From Paraphysomonas bandaiensis (Eukaryota; Chrysophyceae), in contig CBFFRP010000216.1 of assembly GCA_965644295.1 (NCBI GenBank), positions 97,782 through 161,781 of the forward strand: a stretch of 64,000 bases of DNA, read 5' to 3'. Below the pieces are notes generated by a model. It searched no databases, was not told where the DNA came from, and worked only from the letters and a program-made list of their open reading frames with translations. The translations under genes and the position numbers were made by a program. Shown piece after piece: positions 33,085 to 44,164 of the stretch. Numbering within the stretch: position 1 is the stretch's first letter; each line of letters begins with the position of its first letter.

Positions 33085-35795
33085 ATGGAGATTCCAACAA
33101 AGAATGTGTTGGAGCGACCTAAAAGAACTATCATACCCCCCCAATGGAGAGAGCTCGATCGCAGCTATCTGCAAGATGCTTTAAAACAAGCCCCTAAAAA
33201 GAAATCTCATCATGCGTATTCTAATATATGGCGTAACTACATGAAGAGTTTAAAGCACCTACTTGATTCCTTGAAGAAAAAGATGAAAGATGGCAGCAAC
33301 TCGACTCGCATTACTACAACAAAAAATAAAATTAAGAGTCTGTTAAAAGAGCTGCAAGAAGAGAACAGCAACCATACTCGTTATTTCAAAGAGTTTCAAA
33401 CCACAGGTGATGAATGTGATGTTGATGGTGTGAATTGTTCGAAGTGTGGCAACGATGCTGTTGAAGATGAAAGAGATTTATACTTCTGCGATGCCGAAGG
33501 ATGCTGTCGTGCGTATCACTTAGATTGCTTGGATCCACCTATGTCAGCTAAACATATAAGCACCGATCCTAATGAAGACTGGTTTTGCCGACAATGCAGA
33601 TGTGTTGCCGACTGCTTGGTAATGATAAACGAGAGGTGTGGTACAATGTTTTCCCGAGCAGAAGATGTCTTTTCAGAGGCGGAAGAGAATACAATTTCAA
33701 GTGGGAAGGATTCAAAAGGAGGTACACTTAAAACAATAAAAAATAGTACTAAGCGTTCTAGCAAGAAAGATCCTCAGGAAGACAAGGTAGCCCCGCCGCA
33801 AAAGTCTAAAGCAAGGGATATGAAAAATTCGTCTGGTACTAATGTTGACAAGTCGTTATCAGATGTTACAGAAACAGCAGTAGCTGGGAATGTGACTTGC
33901 AAAACTTCATCAGATGCGAGTTATTTTACATACCCAGATGGCGTGACGCTCACATCATGGGGCAAGCATTATAAGAATATCAACCGACTGCTACTTTCTA
34001 TAGAGAAGTGTAAACATTACGTGGATGTGTACTGCACACAATCGAAGAGCGACTCCGTTGTAATAGTAGATAACTTGGAGCGTGCAGTAAGCGACATCCG
34101 AAAACATAAGTTAGCTGTGCGTGAGACCCTCAAGGAAATTGTAGAGGCTAATAAAGGGCACACGCGGTATGAAGTGCTAGATAACGACGAAGATTCCATA
34201 GATATCATGGAAGTAGACTGCTCGGTGTGTGGGAAGCCCGATAGCGAGACTGAAGACATTTTACTCTGCGATCGGAAAGGTTGTTGTCGTGCATACCATC
34301 CTGGGTGCTTGAACCCCCCACTATCTCAAGATGATGTTAATAGTGATCCTGATGTGGATTGGTTCTGCTGGTCCTGTAGGTGTCTTGCAGACTGTCTTGC
34401 GTTGATTAATGAGTTCAGCGATACCAACTACGAGGATAGTATCGAGGAGGTATTTGCAGAGGCAGTGGCGGACGAGGAGGACAAAGGAGAGGGTGTGCTG
34501 GCAGAACCTTGGGGGGATAGCGAAAGCGAAGATGATGGTGACTATGTGCCCCGCGAAGAACGACTAGCTGGTGATAGCGACGGTAGTGAAGATGGCAAGG
34601 ATGGCAGTGGAGAGGATGACGGTCCTGCACCGAATGACAGCGAAGAGGATGCGACTGAATACCCAGTGGAAGATCACAATGCTACCGAGGAGATTGTGGG
34701 TTCAGAATCGGATTCATCGTCAGAGTCTGCTCTTGACGATGACGCAGAGGACGATCTCGAGTCCGACATATCTGGAGAAGAGGTACATCGATTTCGGCCT
34801 GCGTTAGTATATTTAATCGTGTGTAATAGCTACAAGGACTTATTGATGAAGCGGGAGACGATATTGAGGTTGAATGTTTTTCTAGAAGGGATGAAACCGT
34901 GGACGAAATAGTATGCCAACCAGAAGAAACTGGCCTTATCAGTAGTCGTTTGCGTAGGAAGGTCAATAAGCCATCTGAGTGGAGCTTGCCCGCAGAGTTC
35001 CCACCAATTAACACCCTTTGCCCAGCGGATGTGTACGTAGGCTTTCCAGTAGCCAAAGTGAAAGCAGGCCGAGTGATAATTGGATCCGTTGTTTGCCTGC
35101 CAGGTACAAATATCACTCTGTTTTGAATCATAATATAACTGTAGCATAGGTGACAGCTACAGTAGCAGTTCGGTCGACGAGGTGAAAGAGAGCTTGGTAA
35201 CATCATCATCGAGCAGAGAGTGGCGTGTCGAATACGTAGACCAATCAAGTGCTTGTCTAAAGTGGGATACGTTAAGGTGATATGATTTTGCGTATCTTAC
35301 GTCTAGTTACTTCATTTGCCTCGACAGAGAAAAGTACGAGTGTCGAGTGGACTATGAAAAGCAACTGCGAAAATTCCAGGAGGTACGTATGTATTTAGAA
35401 GATGATATTGATGAAGTATTTTCTTTCCCCAGACGGAAGTAGCAGCAACTGGACCTATCATTGAGAGTATCGAAGAAGGTAATATTATCACTGGAAAGAG
35501 AAAGAAGAAAATTCTAGACTACCAGCAGCTAAATAGAGAGGTGTTTTGTTTTGCTTATAACTACGTATCGAGGATGATGTTGTGTTTTCAGATGTTTGGA
35601 CACCTCAAAGAAGAATCGGACGATGAGGAATTTTCTGATAAACCAATATCTGAAAAGCCAAAAAGAAAGCGCAAAAAAAGAAAGCAATTAGATGAGTTTG
35701 CCCAGCACGAAAGCTCTGATAGAGCTTCTGAAGAAAATGAATCTCACGGTACTGATGGCGCGTCTCAAATATTAGCATCTGATAGTGTAGCCTAG
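33085..35795 (+). CDS. Double PHD-finger chromatin protein, multi-exon
   Basis: The large first exon (33085 to about 34781) encodes two similar modules. Each has a helical segment, a PHD finger and a short conserved tail. Finger 1 runs VNCSKCGNDAVEDERDLYFC, then CCRAYHLDCLDPPMS and DWFCRQCRCVADCL. Finger 2 runs VDCSVCGKPDSETEDILLCD, then CCRAYHPGCLNPPLS and DWFCWSCRCLADCL. Both have the C4-H-C3 ligands. Each is followed by a similar ALINE/MINER helix and an EEVFAEA or EDVFSEA acidic motif, so the unit was duplicated. An acidic stretch follows, then five short exons (from about 34826, 35143, 35331, 35434 and 35592) with GT-AG introns of about 41 to 51 nt. The last exons include GKRKKKILDYQQLNREMFGH and a basic nuclear-localisation-like cluster KPKRKRKKRKQ. 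PHD fingers usually read histone H3 tails. Confidence 0.82.
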
Positions 35796-36157
35796 CCCAG
35801 CTTGAAATGGAATGAACTCTCATGGTGACACACCACTAGTGTTATGTTTGTATTATACGTTTCTACTTGGTAGTATTATTTTAATGGTGTTAATGATAAT
35901 ATATGCCCATGGACAGAGTACTAGTCTATTGCATGGTAATTATATAAATCGTTTCCACTGGCTCAGTGCGGGTTAATAAAGTCATAGCGTTTTGTCTAAG
36001 GTTCACTTTTCCAACTTATCGCACTCATCCTCTGCGTAACTTTACTTTCGTTGAGTAGTGAAATGCGCCTATATATTCCTCTTACTCTCGTTGTTTGGTA
36101 TATCAATTTTACTTATAGTACGATTACTTTCCTTCGTTTTCAAGCAACTTGTCTTGA
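35796..36157. other. Intergenic, no gene seen
   Basis: AT-rich gap between the PHD gene and repeat C copy 2. It probably starts with 3' untranslated sequence. Confidence 0.45.
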
Positions 36158-36449
36158 CTCGTCTAAAATAAGATTTGTAGCTAGTCTTAGTATTAGTGAA
36201 GGATGCACTTCGTATTATTTAAGATAATGATGGATTATATAAACCAGGGGTATTGTACAATATAAACTTCACGTAAAGAATAAGGCCTAATAGTATGATA
36301 GCAAGTAGCAAGACACGTTTGAACAGAGCGCTAGCACCACACACACGCGTATCTTATATAGTCTGGTATTATTCAGTTAATTGGTAATACATTGTATATA
36401 CATGTGTTGTATTCACGTGTTAACAGATACACGTGAATCTTAATAGTCT
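36158..36449 (+). repeat. Dispersed repeat C, copy 2 (possible solo LTR)
   Basis: Second copy of the repeat at 24513-24782, same orientation. It carries a short insertion (about 16 bases around CAGGGGTATTGTACAATATA) and a duplicated AGCAAGTAGCAAG relative to copy 1. Ends could not be fixed exactly. Confidence 0.7.
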
Positions 36450-36537
36450 AAATACATGTTCGCAGTATCTTTTAGGTTTAGTAGTTGCTTACTTTCACAA
36501 TTCTGATTCTCTTACAGTTCTACGGTTTTGTACTTAA

Positions 36538-36747
36538 GGTAGCGGCGAAATACTGATATTTCTAACTGGTCGGATTTTAATAGGCATCAAGGAATTGTCA
36601 CCTATCAAGTTCAATTCTCCAGCCAATTGCAAGAGGTATATAATGTACGCAGACTTCTCTCTGCCTACAACAGAGAATGTTGGCGAGGAGGATGATACAG
36701 ACTTTTCTGCAAAAATGATATATAATAATTCTGAATTAACAGATTAA
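36538..36747 (+). pseudogene. Orphan coding-like frame (possible terminal exon or relic)
   Basis: A plus-strand frame without a clear start encodes about 69 residues, including PIKFNSPANCKRYIMYADFS and LPTTENVGEEDDTDFSAKM, then a stop 26 bases before the RPS23 stop on the other strand. The composition looks protein-like and the acidic end is not typical of random AT-rich DNA. I do not recognise a family and find no upstream exon. Repeat C lies just to its left. Confidence 0.25.
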
Positions 36748-36773
36748 GTACAGATCTCAACTCCACTATTGAT

Positions 36774-37362
36774 TTAAGCACGGGGCTTCTCCTTCTTTCC
36801 CTTCCATAGAGCAATTAAAGCAACTCCTGAGACCTTAACAACCTTGAAACGACATCCAGGAATATCACCCTTAGAGTGACCACGCTTACCGAAACCGGCA
36901 ATGAGAACCTCGTCCTGCACACATTCAAGTCAATAAAAAAATATACATGAAAATTAAAAAATACGTTTTCATCAACGAAGTTCAAGCAACCGTCATTAGG
37001 AACGAAAGCAGCAATCTTCTTGCCGTTCTTAATAAGCTGCACACGCACACCCTTTCTAATAGCGGAGTTGGGCTGTTTGGCTTCCATACCACTTCAAGAC
37101 AGATATATTAATAAAGTGATACCCATACACAATAAAACACTTACATCTTCTCAAGGACGATTCCCTTGGACATGCATGATCCACCAAGAGGATTGGCCTT
37201 CATGTGGGCCACGGAGTGGGACTTATTGTAAGGCTTGCTTGCCCATCTCTCCTCACGGCGATGGTTACGCATTTTGCGCCCCGCGCGAATACCAGCTGGC
37301 TTTCTGTAACTCCACAGTTACAAACAAAAATACAATCACTCATAACATTACCCTTTTCCCAT
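36774..37362 (-). CDS. RPS23: 40S ribosomal protein uS12 (RPS23), four exons
   Basis: Exon 1 is tiny (MGKG, at 37362). Exon 2 starts [20 protein letters not shown] and continues to [13 protein letters not shown]. Exon 3 carries [20 protein letters not shown], the decoding-centre loop conserved in all uS12 proteins, and [12 protein letters not shown]. Exon 4 carries [20 protein letters not shown] and ends KGKKEKPRA. The length is about 142 residues, as in other eukaryotes. The protein sits at the A-site of the small subunit and takes part in tRNA selection. The PNSA segment contains the universally hydroxylated proline. Introns near 37350-37310, 37142-37094 and 36965-36917 use GT-AG. The gene is divergent from the TMEM63-like gene. 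Confidence 0.97.
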
Positions 37363-37738
37363 GTTTTATATGCTCACAGAAGTAAAGTTGAGAGATCTGC
37401 AACTATAAGTATAGAACATGAACCATAAGGATGAGAGTGAGTGGGGCTATTCAGGTCACTTATATGTCATCTCAATCCACAAACCACTCGTAGCATCTTC
37501 AACAGATTTTCAGTTCTCGTAGTTTCCCGTTGCAACAAGGCTAATACGGTGACAGTATATATGGTATACGGGACGGGTTATACAGTCAACGGTTTGGATG
37601 TACAGTGTATGTATCGATATATGCATGCACACGGAACATGACACAGCCACAACTCTTCTGACGTTATTAAGGGCAGGTTATATGCAACTCAACCAGAAGG
37701 CGACGACAATGTGGAGCAAATAGGAAGTGATATATCGT
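37363..37738. promoter_or_regulatory. Presumed bidirectional promoter between RPS23 and the TMEM63-like gene
   Basis: A 376-bp gap separates the divergent start codons at 37362 (minus) and 37739 (plus). There is no coding frame of note, so both promoters and 5' untranslated regions must fit here. I cannot name a core promoter motif with confidence. Confidence 0.45.
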
Positions 37739-40700
37739 ATGCAGCCAATTGAAGAAGAAGAGAGTGTACAGAGCGCCCTTCATGTAGATGCGGCAGGTGC
37801 AGCACAGGGCAAAGATAACGATAGTACGGCGACGCAAGACCTTCCTGAATACACACCTCCGAACTTCACTGATGCTGCTGTATTTTTTGATGCTATTCTT
37901 CCCCGAAGGATTGTGGATAAAAGCCAACCGTCAGGGTATTATTCAACATGTGTGATGTTCGTCTTTTGTTGTAATATATGTTACAGATACAGATTAGCTC
38001 ACCTGGTTAGTGGCAAAATACATTTTGGCATCGTACTATTTGCTGTAACTTGAGATGTATAGGGTGAATTAGTTGATGAAAATGGGGTTGAATCAGAAAA
38101 GTATGATTTTTTCAGCACGAGTAATGATGCACTTAACGAGTTTGGTGTGGGGGTGGGTTTATATTTCCTGTCCCTCAAAGCCCTTGGAGTGGTATTTTTA
38201 TGTTGTGCATTACTATCGATTATGGCTGCTAACACGAACAGCGAACACCAGAACCCGAAGTACAATTCGGATGAAGTGGAGGTTCCAACATATACAGGTG
38301 AAAGGGAAGATTTGCAGACACCCATTCGACTTTTAGGGTCTGTGTATGGTGTTGAGCGGTCAGATTTACGTTTTATGCGACAAGGTGTATCGGATATTAT
38401 TATGAGTGTTGTGCTGGTGGTGTTGGCTATGACTGGGTACCTAGTGGAGCGAGTTGCAGTTGGGAGGATTGACGAGTCACAGCTAACAACCAGGCAGTAC
38501 TCCGTAGTTGTAAAGAATCCTCCCGCTCATATTACGGATCCGGATGTAAGTCTGCTGTCAAATTGGCAACGTAAAAGTGAATATGCACATTTTCCACTAT
38601 ACTCTAAAACCTATCGGGAGCTCACATTACGCGCAGGTATATCACCGTCACTTCAGTCAATTTGGCGATGTTGTTCTTGTTACCATCGCGCTGAATAATG
38701 GTCAGCTTCTCCGGAATATAGCAGCAAAGAAAGAAGTTGACAAAAAAATTGCGACGTTTTGGGCGACTGAACTTGCAATGGACTCACTTCCGTACATTTT
38801 GCGTGCACCACGGAACCTCTTGAAGCGTTGGCAGTTGATTCCGTCCATAGAAAGTTTGCTCCACAAGTCTGAAATGCTCAGGAACACTATCAAAACCCTT
38901 ACTGAAGTCAAGTACAAACCATGGAAGGTATTTGTGACATTTGATCTCGAGGAAACTCGCAATAGGTGTCTTGAAGAGACTGCTGTCAACAAACGTACCC
39001 TATGGCGTAACTCCATATCCAACGACAAAGCCGTATTGCACGGGCATACACTTGATGTATTTGTCACCGAGGAGCCATCTGATATCATATATGAGCACAG
39101 TGACATTTCCCAGCTACATAGACACTTAAGGATGGCACTTAGCTATTTCCTCTGCATTGGATTTCTGGTTGCCTGTTTTTTTGTTGTGGATGTGGTTACT
39201 AACAGCACTGGAGATATTGCTGTTGCTATTGTTGTCTCCTTGGTTAATGCTGCTCTTCCAGCTACGGTTAAATTTATCACGAAAGTTTGTGAGATGCACA
39301 ACAATGATGTAGATTTTCAGAGGTCTGTACTATTTAAACTTATGGCGGCCCGGTGTGTCAACAGTGCTCTGCTCATATACATAGTTACTGATTATGGTGA
39401 CGTCTTCAGCCTAGAGACGCTTGAACGAATTCAAAATATTCTCATTGCCGACGCCATTGCTACACCGTTATATCGATTTAGTAACGTATTAGATACGATG
39501 AAGAAATATATTATCGCGCCACTGACATCCATCACACAGGACCAATTCAATGAACACTGGCAGGGTGCGGAATGGACTCTGGCAGAGAGGTAGAAATTAC
39601 ATGTATCAAGAATATTGTAACTTATATAAATTTAGGTATAGTGATGTCCTGAAGAGTGTGTTTACGGGAATATTTTATGCCGTACCTCTTCCCACGGGTC
39701 TTTTTATCACTTCATTCGTAAGAAAACTTTGCACAATGTGTTTTTATTTATTTATGTTTTTCGCAGAGTATGGTCAGCACGTATCTTGTAGATAAATACT
39801 CTCTTTTCAATCTATGGAAACGACGTTCTAAAGTGGGGCCGGAGCTTGCCTATGGAGCCCGCTACTTCTATTTTGGGACTGTATTTTGCCACTTGTACAT
39901 CTCATTGATATATTTCGCAAATTGGCCATACAGGGGGGTGTTCAGTCAAGATAATGGGCAAAAAGCCACATGCGGGTTTCTAACGTGCGACTACAATGAC
40001 GACATGACCAGTACGCAATACCGTATTGTTCGTGTATATAATGTATGTACTCTGGTTGCTTTTATAGTTATCGTTTTCTGGGGCCTTCCTTATCACATCA
40101 TGAAGATAGTGCTGCGCGTGTTTGTCCCGAAGACGAAATATCATGGTGGTGAAGCTTCTGGTGTTTCTTTCAGGTCCATTGGTGGAATGTCCGCATATGT
40201 TCCACTTGTCTCTAGAAATGCATTCCTTTTGCCCTATATTGTTGCAAATATATCAAGTGTTCCAACGCGATACATTCCTACCCATTTGGGTATTCACTGG
40301 GAGGATCTGCCTGATCCGAAGCAGTTTTCAGTTTTCAACCCGGGCGAATTTCCCTATCTTCCTCCAGGTCGACTGCGGGAATGCATGAGCTATATCTTGT
40401 TTTACGAGAAAGAAGAAGACGACGATATATCTACAATTCCTGACGGGAGTGAACCTGACATGGATATTGAGTTACCTCAGATACCATCTGGTCGACCTAA
40501 GTTGCAGCGGCAATTGAGTCAAATGAAGCGAATTATAGATGACGATCTTCCAACTGGATGGGAGAAGCGTGAATGTCCGTCTACCGGGCGGGTGTACTAC
40601 CACGATGCAAACACGAATACAACTCATGATGTTTCGCCGCTGTATCAGACACCACTTAGCACTGATCGAAGATCCCTTTATGCAGACTCCACTGGAATCG

Positions 40701-40958
40701 GTCCTGCTTCAATAGTAAAGTATGAGAAATATATCATATTTGAAAAATTGTTTCATTATGTTGTACAGTTTAAGGCAGAGTCACCGTGTGACGAATATGA
40801 AGCCGAGGCCTGGAGATGTATCATTGGTGAAGCTGCCAGATTTCTGGGAGGAGAAGGTGACACGAAATGGGGTCACTTATTTTGTTAATCATAAGACGAA
40901 GACCACACACTGGGATATCCCTATGTCCGGAAATATTTCAGATAGAAAGAGTGTGTAA
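37739..40958 (+). CDS. CSC1/OSCA/TMEM63-like membrane protein with C-terminal WW domains, multi-exon
   Basis: The start at 37739 opens into an acidic N terminus. A 20-nt exon (37987-38006) gives YRLAHL, and the next exon has LYFLSLKALGVVFLCCALLS as a first membrane segment and a second near IIMSVVLVVLAMTGYLVERV. A cytosolic RRM-like domain follows (YSVVVKNPPAHITDPD joined to VYHRHFSQFGDVVLVTIALN), as in the PHM7 cytosolic domain of the DUF221 family. Then come EEPSDIIYEHSDIS and several membrane helices, including MALSYFLCIGFLVACFFVVD and IFYAVPLPTGLFITSF. At the C terminus are a WW-like domain (LPTGWEKRECPSTGRVYYHD, which lacks the second Trp) and a complete WW domain (LPDFWEEKVTRNGVTYFVNH, then THWDIP). 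Animal and plant relatives are mechanosensitive or osmosensitive cation channels. The family call is by pattern and moderately sure; the WW call is firm. Confidence 0.65.
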
Positions 40959-41525
40959 ATGATCTCGGTTGTGAGCGTGGTTATTATTGTATTGGAAATG
41001 ACTATCATACATTGTATATGTCGTCGCCTCATGATCAATTGATCTTGTGTAGTTGTGCGAGTATCGTATTAATATGGAAGTTTCATAATAGTTTCGCCCG
41101 TACTTATCGCGACCAAATGTAGTGCGTGATTTAGGTGGAGAGCATAGTATATAAAAGTATTTGTTTTTTTCATAACTTCTTGGTGTTCTTAGATACGTTG
41201 CTGTTGTGATCACAATAGTAAATATAACACTTACATACTATTGTTGCGAGTTTCGAAGAGTATATTTAATATTTGTCGGGGTTGGCTGTATCTTAACATT
41301 TAGTGGAGTAAGTGGGGTTGCAAGTCTCGCTTAGTGATGATTCGAGTGTTCTGTAATGTCAATATTGAATATGAATATCCATATAGCATTTGACAGTCAG
41401 ATATACATGAGATGGATGCAGGGAGTGTTAATTGTCCTTATCCTAGGGTCCCTAGTGTAGTGCTTGTGTTGATTGTGTGTGGCGCGAAGCAAGCTCTAAC
41501 CACATCTACACAATGCTTTCGCTGC
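40959..41525. other. Intergenic, no gene seen
   Basis: About 570 bases between the TMEM63-like gene and hAT copy 1. No coding frame or repeat recognised. It probably begins with 3' untranslated sequence. Confidence 0.45.
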
Positions 41526-41533
41526 CAATACAT

Positions 41534-42309
41534 CAGGGATAGGGAACAATATATTGTACTGCAATATATTGTAAAGTATATTGATTGGTGGACTGGTCAA
41601 ATATTCCATCAATAGTGTTTCTGCTAAAAGAGCTCACAATACTATTGCAATATATTGCAATCAATATTATGATAGTCATATAAGAGAAGATTCTCAACTA
41701 TAGGGTGCAAAATGGATATAAATAACCGAGAAATTGATTACAACATTACAAAGGATAATGAAGCTGATGTTGACTATGCGACTAAAAATCTTCAGTCAGC
41801 TCAAACACTTAGAAACGTACAGGTCCACGAGTCATTAACGGTTGCCTGGCCCTGGTATGTACTTCCGATACATGGGAACGTCTGTTCAGCACAGCTAAAC
41901 ATATTATATCAGTGTTGCGCAAAAGTATCCATCCTACTTAATATGCTGTTGTTTTAGAAAGCTATTCGACAGTAATGGCCGGATACTAGCATATTTCAAT
42001 TAATTCTGTGGATGAATATGGTGATATTGACCTCACCGATGATGGCTCAGAGGATGAGGACGAGGTAGATTTTTAGTAGCTATAAGCAGCAGTTGGTTTG
42101 GTTGTCATGTGATCTTAATGGCTAATACTAAAAATGAAATCTACGGATGTGTTTACCTACTGATTAGTCAAACTAATATATCGCAATACATTGACAATAT
42201 ATTGCAATATATTGTAATTGTATTGTAGGACCGGTTTAAAAAATCCATCAATACTATTGATGGAACGCTATCTAACAATAGTATTGCAATATATTGTTCC
42301 CTATCCCTG
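41534..42309 (+). mobile_element. Non-autonomous hAT element, copy 1, with 8-bp target duplication
   Basis: A 776-bp element bounded by CAGGGATAGGGAACAATATA and its inverse, ending TTGTTCCCTATCCCTG. The 8-bp repeat CAATACAT lies directly outside both ends (41526-41533 and 42310-42317). The interior includes a decayed remnant of a hAT transposase C terminus: around 41874-41945 a frame reads ERLFSTAKHIISVLRKSIHP in its near-identical sister copy, the hAT dimerisation signature, and the frame is broken here. The subterminal regions are rich in CAATATATTG. Confidence 0.93.
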
Positions 42310-42317
42310 CAATACAT

Positions 42318-43409
42318 GATTTACCAGGAACCCCACGCGTTCCGGGAAGAGGGAGGCAAACTCAACGCATTCTATTCAAAACTTACCTGAGTCGTGAGAA
42401 ACCCTGCGTATTCATAGCAATGAAGAGGAGAAAATATTGTCTTTCTAGAATTTGCGCTACGCAATTTTCTTGCCTCGTCATTTGTGATTACGAGAATACT
42501 TCGTAATCCATGTGAAGATGAGTTGGACAAGGGTGGGTATGATATATAGAGTCTGCGAGGTGGTGGATTGGGTAGGAGATTCTTAGCGTATATAGTGCTG
42601 CTCGGCTTATATACTTATAGTTTTATATATAGAGTAGAACTCTTCTGTCCGTTTAAGTGTTTCAAAGTCACTTTCATATGCACTGATTGTCCCCGCATAA
42701 CAGTTGTTTCATTATGATCAGTGTGTGGATGTATGCCAGTATTAGAGAATCAGATGATCTTAGTAGTAAGTAAGTTTATGTCCCACCTGCAGATACATGC
42801 GTACCTTACTATACTATACTGCAGTGTGGTACGATCATAGTGTATGATTGTTAGATTGTGTGTGCAGGAGATTAGAGGTGTGTTGTATTGACCAGTCTCT
42901 GTCCACCTGAGATAGGAATATACAGTACCTTTATTTTTTTACTCTCTAAAAAACACAGTTTTTATATGAAAATAAGCATATTTTCGTTGATACTGTATAC
43001 ACACTGCTGTGTACTGCGTACCGTCATAGAATACGGTATCGTATACAGTAGAATACAGGAATATATTGAGAGTGCGCTTCGTATGTGTCTGTAGTTCCCA
43101 GGGCAGTATATACATACAGCATACAGCAGTATATATATGCATGTATACCATATATGGTGGGCGTATACGTATACAGTACAGCATATAGCTATGAGGAGCT
43201 TTGCACTGCACTCAAATTTTGGATTGACGTAATTGCTCTCAGTATTAACTGACCGCAAAGGAAACACATCAAAGCAAAACCATTACTACATTTTGGAATG
43301 ACCTTTTTGGACCTGTATTGATAATATTCGCATTAGTTTACATTGATATAGACTTATTTGTCGATAGAGCGTATATATCACACCATCTCTGCTGTAGATA
43401 TAATTAATA
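42318..43409. other. Intergenic, no gene seen
   Basis: About 1.1 kb between hAT copy 1 and MOB1. It has a mix of short tandem-like TATAC/GTATAC stretches near 43000-43180 and no coding frame with family resemblance. The right end must hold the MOB1 promoter. Confidence 0.45.
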
Positions 43410-44164
43410 ATGTTTAGATTATTCGGTGGAAAAAAGGCAACATTCAAGCCTGTGAAATCCCATAAAAATCAGAAGCGCCAAGGCCTTCATGATTACACCA
43501 TGCGAACCCTAGGGAGGTTGTTTTATTTGTATATGTTTTGTTAATGCTAATCATAATTCTGTGCAGTGGTAATATGCGAGAGGCTGTAGCTCTACCTCCC
43601 GGAGAGGACCTCAACGAATGGCTTGCTGTCAACAGTAAGTGAAGTTTAGTGTGCTTACACTTTTTCTCATATTTCGTTTCAGCTGTTGATTTTTTTAACG
43701 AGGTCAGTTTAGTCTGGGGCATCACTTGCGACTCCACCATGCCTGTTTTTGCTGCTGGAGAGGGATTTCCACCTGGATTCGAATATTTCTGGGCAGATGG
43801 TGTCAAAATAAAGAATCCCATTCGGTGTTCTTCTACTGAATATGTGGACTATGTCATGACGTGGGTAGAAGAGCAAATAAACAACGAGCAGGTGTTCCCC
43901 ACTTCATCAGATAACCCTTTTCCTAGGAATTACATGGCTGTGGTGAAACAAATATATACCCGTATATTCCGCATATTCGCTATCATATATACACATCACT
44001 TTAGCCGACTTGAGGAGCTGGCTGCGGTCGCACACCTGAACACATCATTCAAGCACTTTTGCTTTTTCATATGGCAATTCGACCTCGTTGACCCAAGGGA
44101 GCTAGACGCCCTGCAAGTGATAGTGGGGGCGCTCAGAGAACAGTACGAAGGTGGATCATCATGA
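43410..44164 (+). CDS. MOB1: MOB1-type kinase activator, three exons
   Basis: Exon 1 (MFRLFGGKKATFKPVKSHKN) is joined across a GTTGTT...TGCAG intron to exon 2 (NMREAVALPPGEDLNEWLAV). A GTAAGT...TTTCAG intron (48 nt) then leads to exon 3, from VDFFNEVSLVWGITCDSTMP to the stop at 44164. The family blocks are all present: LPPGEDLNEWLAVN, DFFNEVSLVWG, YVDYVMTWVEEQINNEQVFP, PFPRNYMAVVKQIYTRIFRI and AHLNTSFKHFCFFIWQFDLV. MOB1 binds NDR/LATS kinases in Hippo or mitotic-exit signalling. The two His of the zinc site are present (AHLNTSFKH). The Cys pair is altered: relatives have C-x4-C-P, but this protein reads CDSTMP, with a Met instead of the second Cys and one residue fewer. Confidence 0.9.

Noticed and set aside
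36531-36560. CTTAAGGTAGC, reminiscent of a large-subunit rRNA segment
   Set aside because: The similarity is about 11 bases and the flanks do not continue as rRNA, so it is chance.
42950-43267. Minus-strand frames of 90 and 101 residues
   Set aside because: They run through TATAC/GTATAC-rich low-complexity DNA and overlap each other in different frames, with no family resemblance.
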